Source: CAYJAD01 sp964370675
GTDB lineage: Bacteria > Desulfobacterota > Desulfovibrionia > Desulfovibrionales > Desulfovibrionaceae
Length of the DNA stretch: 64,000 nt
NCBI GenBank assembly: GCA_964370675.1
Contig: CAYJKC010000003.1
Coordinates: forward strand, 1-64,000
Direction of reading: 5' to 3'
The notes beneath the pieces were generated by a model. It was not told the DNA's origin. It was given only the letters and a program-made list of their open reading frames with translations, and did no database searches. The translations under genes were made by a program, and so were the position numbers. Positions 62,201 to 64,000 of this stretch are shown in pieces; position 1 is the stretch's first letter, and the number at the start of each line of letters is the position of its first letter.

Positions 62201-62268
62201 TCGCCTGAGATACTAGCAAACATTTCTTTGCCACGTTGTATTACTTTAGCGTCGGTATTTTCTTGCAT
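59260..62268 (-). CDS. putA: Bifunctional proline dehydrogenase / 1-pyrroline-5-carboxylate dehydrogenase
   Basis: A 1002-residue PutA. The ATG at 62268 is chosen because GAGGG lies just upstream and overlaps an earlier GTG. The FAD-linked proline dehydrogenase barrel covers about 160-440 and includes YCPYGDMVPGMGYLVRRLLE. The aldehyde dehydrogenase part covers about 520-985 with APWNFPLAISMG, SCIAFTGSMEVG, EMGGKNAIIIDDDADLDEAV and the nucleophile in FQGQKCSACSR. It oxidises proline to glutamate with electrons to the quinone pool. No N-terminal DNA-binding RHH domain is present, so it is not autoregulatory. It sits upstream of livHMGF on the same strand, 57 bases away, suggesting joint use of amino acids. 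Confidence 0.96.
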   Translation of the reverse strand: MQENTDAKVIQRGKEMFASISGEKPSLFDKAAWMGKVMDWSMQNEQFKVQIFRFVDTFPSLTTPKLLTDHIQEYFGDEKDMPAFLSAGAKMAGMLGSLGGGMLNKLISTNIHEMAKQFIVGEKTTDAIKNMKKLRKDGFGAVVDVLGEATLSHAEAEEYVGTYLELLDALEKEQHAWDALGSDPKQKDDWGHAPRVNIAIKPTATFCLANPQDFEGSVVGILEQARRICKRAVELNAFFCIDMESYKHKDITLEVYRRLKLEYKDYPHIGIVLQAYLKDCEKDVTELIDWAKANNTQISIRLVKGAYWDYEVVKAKQMGWEVPVWTIKAESDACFERVAYNILKNQDVCHFACASHNVRTISAVMEIAKELNVDDSRYEFQVLYGMAEPVRRGILKIAGRVRLYCPYGDMVPGMGYLVRRLLENTANESFLRQSFVEEASLEKLLEDPHKTAERERIKREQNRKEVASVEGFGPFVNEPMVDFTRADHRAVFPAEIAKIRANSLGKVYPLYIGGKKVELEDRIPTVNPAKPSEVLGHVCQGGIAEVDMALAAAREAFPAWRDTPPVERAKYLVKAAAVARRRAYELSAWQVLEVGKQWDQAQADVAEAIDFLEYYAREMERLAKPRRMGNAPGELNHYLYEPKGITAVIAPWNFPLAISMGMASAAIVAGNPVIYKPANITGIIGHHLVEIFEEAGLPAGVFNYVPGRGSVMGDYLVEHPDISCIAFTGSMEVGLRIVEKAGQTGPNQANVKKVISEMGGKNAIIIDDDADLDEAVPHVLYSAFAFQGQKCSACSRLIVTDAIYDKAIERLVEGAKALLIGPADDCTYAMGAVADAAAQKNVLEYAAIAEQEGKLLYKSPVPEGEGYWVPITMVDNILPEHRIAQEEVFGPVLAIMRAKDFDHAIELANSTRFALTGGVFSRSPKNLDKARQKFRVGNLYINRNNTGALVERQPFGGARMSGVGTKAGGPDYLLHFMDPRVITENTMRRGFAPVEEDDDWDA

Positions 62269-62753
62269 TTTTTCCCTCACAAATTAAGATTTTAGAGCAT
62301 AATTGCTCCTTAAAAGAAGTAATTTTATCGGGGGAAAACTACCAAAATACAATCGTTACGTCAATACCAAAAGCTAACAAAATCATCTTTAAAGCCATAC
62401 ATCGTTATAATTTAGGTATTTTGTATCTGATAATCCACATAGAACTTAGAAGCACCACAATCAATACTTCATAATTATAATTATGAGTAAACAACATCAA
62501 CCAATCTATGGTAATTACATGCAAACTATCTTAAGATTTACGGCAGTCTAATTTTGTAAATTCATTCATCCGCGTGTGAAGTTCGGTAAAATTTTTTTAA
62601 GTAAATTTGAGATTAGATTGCCATGTCTTAACATTTTCCATTGACCAATTGCATATTGCAAACCATAACGAAGTCATGTAGTAAGCAAAAATATTGGTTC
62701 ATAAGCCATACTCTCTAAGAAAAAATTATTTAACATATATCATTTTGAAACTT
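62269..62753. other. 485-base divergent region upstream of putA
   Basis: AT-rich and without a recognised gene or repeat of the two families described. The 18-bp palindrome at 62469-62486 is its only clear structure. It must hold the promoter of the putA-liv unit. Confidence 0.45.
62469..62486. promoter_or_regulatory. 18-bp palindrome between putA and the DUF1460-like gene
   Basis: TCATAATTATAATTATGA is a perfect palindrome about 200 bases upstream of putA. It resembles AT-rich operator sites of the Fur/PerR type, but its centre is even, unlike the standard 7-1-7 box. Confidence 0.3.
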
Positions 62754-63533
62754 ATGAAAACTACTATTATCCTTATTCTTTTAAGTGCTTTACTTTTATC
62801 TATTGGCAATACAAGCTTAGCCAAACCACAACTAAATCTCTATTTAGGTGTACCATATATGGCAAATCCCCTTGGAGAAGGAGAACAAAGCCCTTATGCA
62901 CCCATGCCGCTTTTTAGAGAAGATGGTTTTGATTGTACAACATATGTAGAAACAGTTTTGGCCCATTACAAATCTCATCAAAATAAGCATGACTTTAACA
63001 ATACATTGATGCAAATACGTTATATTGATGGAAAAATAGATTTTTTTTCACGCGCGCACTTAATGGAATATCATTGGATACCAAATGCTATTAAGTACAA
63101 ATTTATAAAACCATACCCTCTTACAAACACAATAAATACAGAAAGTACATTTAATTTACGCCAATGGTTCTTGAAAAACTCTTTGATTAGCAACAAAGAC
63201 GAACAATATATGAAGAATGCACTTATGCAACCCACTAAAATTAAATCAAGCATATCATATATTCCATCAAATTTAATATCTCGAAACCTAATCAATTCTC
63301 TACCTAACATGATGGTAGTTTTTTTTGTAAAAGCATTACCAGCCAACTCATGGCTTGGGCAAGATCAAGCCCAAAAAATGATTACACACATGGGCTTGCT
63401 AATTGACAAATCTCTTTATCACGCCAGCCGCACCAACAAAAAAGTCTTAAAAATTGACTTACAAGCTTATCTAAAAACTGCGCCATCCATCATTGGCATT
63501 AGCCTTTATGAAGTTCGAAACACAACATTCTAA
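62754..63533 (+). CDS. Exported N-acetylmuramoyl-L-alanine-amidase-like protein (DUF1460-type)
   Basis: A 259-residue protein with an N-terminal signal (LILLSALLLSIGNTSLA). The motif GFDCTTYVETVLAHY carries the likely catalytic cysteine and THMGLLIDKSLYHASR the histidine of a papain-like NlpC-related fold, as in DUF1460 proteins annotated as amidase-like. It probably acts on peptidoglycan in the periplasm. The ATG at 62754 gives the signal peptide directly; an upstream TTG at 62694 would add 20 residues. No strong ribosome-binding site is seen, so the start is uncertain. Confidence 0.7.
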   Translation: MKTTIILILLSALLLSIGNTSLAKPQLNLYLGVPYMANPLGEGEQSPYAPMPLFREDGFDCTTYVETVLAHYKSHQNKHDFNNTLMQIRYIDGKIDFFSRAHLMEYHWIPNAIKYKFIKPYPLTNTINTESTFNLRQWFLKNSLISNKDEQYMKNALMQPTKIKSSISYIPSNLISRNLINSLPNMMVVFFVKALPANSWLGQDQAQKMITHMGLLIDKSLYHASRTNKKVLKIDLQAYLKTAPSIIGISLYEVRNTTF

Positions 63534-63903
63534 TATTCAAAACATTTACATATAATACTTTAACTATGAAATATTACGACTATCTGCGCTGAAATATTTT
63601 TTCAAACATTAATATGGTTCATAAGTGCAACTTTTTGCAAAAAATTTATGGGTTGCTTTTTTAGCTAGTCAATGTCGACTAACTAAAAGTCGTGGCAATA
63701 GCTACTAACATACTCATGTATACAGAATACAATTCTATAACTTATTAAAATTACATAATGAATACTCTAGAAACAGTCTATATATAGTCAAAAAACCACA
63801 AAAATGTATTTTTTTTCTTGATACGCAAAAAAAACTTGATTTTTGTTTAGTGTGGTGCTAAATAAGAATCATTGAAAAACGATTAACATTCAAAGGGGTA
63901 GCT
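63534..63903. other. 370-base gap with a promoter candidate near its end
   Basis: AT-rich, without recognised repeats or RNA genes. It contains the promoter candidate at 63836-63864 and an AAAGGGG ribosome-binding site at 63892-63898. Confidence 0.45.
63836..63864 (+). promoter_or_regulatory. Sigma-70-like promoter candidate
   Basis: TTGATT (63836-63841), 17 bases, TAAATA (63859-63864), about 40 bases ahead of the ATG at 63904. Confidence 0.4.
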
Positions 63904-64000
63904 ATGTTAAAAAGATTAAGTCCAGTTTTTTATTTATTATTGTTTACCGTGGTGGCAACGCCTAGTTTTGCCGCCCAAACAAAAGACACATCAAAAATGT
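63904..64000 (+). CDS. Exported protein, 3' part outside the window
   Basis: The frame begins with ATG after AAAGGGG and codes for a clear signal peptide: MLKR, a hydrophobic core and a TPSFAAQ cleavage site, with about 32 residues visible before the window ends. What the mature protein does cannot be told. A periplasmic substrate-binding protein for the nearby liv transporter is one possibility, not supported by sequence yet. Confidence 0.7.
   Translation, partial: MLKRLSPVFYLLLFTVVATPSFAAQTKDTSKM

Overview
The window looks like a chromosomal segment of a low-to-mid GC member of the Desulfovibrionaceae (Desulfobacterota). The strongest markers are a porin of the 'outer membrane homotrimeric porin' type (49310-50875, mature N-terminus IDFKAKGEW), a Tmc/DsrMK-like transmembrane redox complex with a multiheme cytochrome c (9556-12074), and a TrmD fused to a second RNA-methyltransferase-like domain (27094-28407). 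The species cannot be fixed from the sequence alone. No rRNA, tRNA, CRISPR array, integrase or transposase gene was recognised.

Layout. (1) 1-9338 is a surface-polysaccharide island: a TPP-dependent acetolactate-synthase-like enzyme cut by the left edge, a GtrB-like glycosyltransferase, a sugar-nucleotide reductase/epimerase, RfbH, RfbF and RfbG (CDP-3,6-dideoxyhexose pathway), a GtrA-like flippase and, facing them, a GtrII-like polytopic glycosyltransferase. The set resembles a CDP-yersiniose-type branched-sugar pathway. The part from about 2800 to 7600 is visibly more AT-rich than the backbone. (2) 9556-12074 is the three-gene redox complex. (3) 12639-17130 is a polyphosphate cluster (ppk1, a stand-alone HD protein, ppx). 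(4) 17184-19920 couples a C4-dicarboxylate antiporter to aspartase, a typical aspartate/fumarate pair. (5) 20201-23398 is yajC-secD-secF. (6) 23566-26493 holds a secreted endonuclease I, a flavin/ferredoxin fusion, an HxlR regulator and a PEBP-like protein. (7) 27094-28905 is trmD-rplS. (8) 29266-38906 on the minus strand holds fabI, purC, hisD, katA, rmlC, rmlA, an inositol-monophosphatase-like gene and an EF-G paralogue. (9) 39158-48927 holds a small membrane protein, a YbgC-type thioesterase, mltA, trkH/trkA, argH/argG and a membrane-anchored SGNH protein. (10) 49310-55751 holds the porin and carB-carA. (11) 55829-62268 is livFGMH with putA. (12) 62754-64000 holds a DUF1460-like exported protein and the start of another exported protein.

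The most unusual structure is non-coding. Four convergent gene junctions (aspA/secF, rplS/fabI, the 39.2-kb gene/ybgC, mltA/trkH) carry GC-rich, palindrome-rich elements assembled from shared modules. At two junctions the element lies between two copies of the same terminator hairpin. At a third, a 15-bp direct repeat that includes the ybgC stop codon brackets part of it. At the fourth, the core is flanked by inverted copies of another dispersed repeat (consensus start TGATTCCGATTTGTAACTAT), which also occurs alone at three further sites. No coding capacity is apparent, so this looks like a non-autonomous, modular mobile repeat family that tolerates or prefers terminator palindromes.

Metabolically the window suggests an anaerobe that takes up and degrades amino acids (aspartate through AspA, proline through PutA, branched-chain or other amino acids through Liv), can exchange C4-dicarboxylates, stores polyphosphate, makes its own histidine, arginine, pyrimidines and purines, and carries catalase against oxygen exposure.
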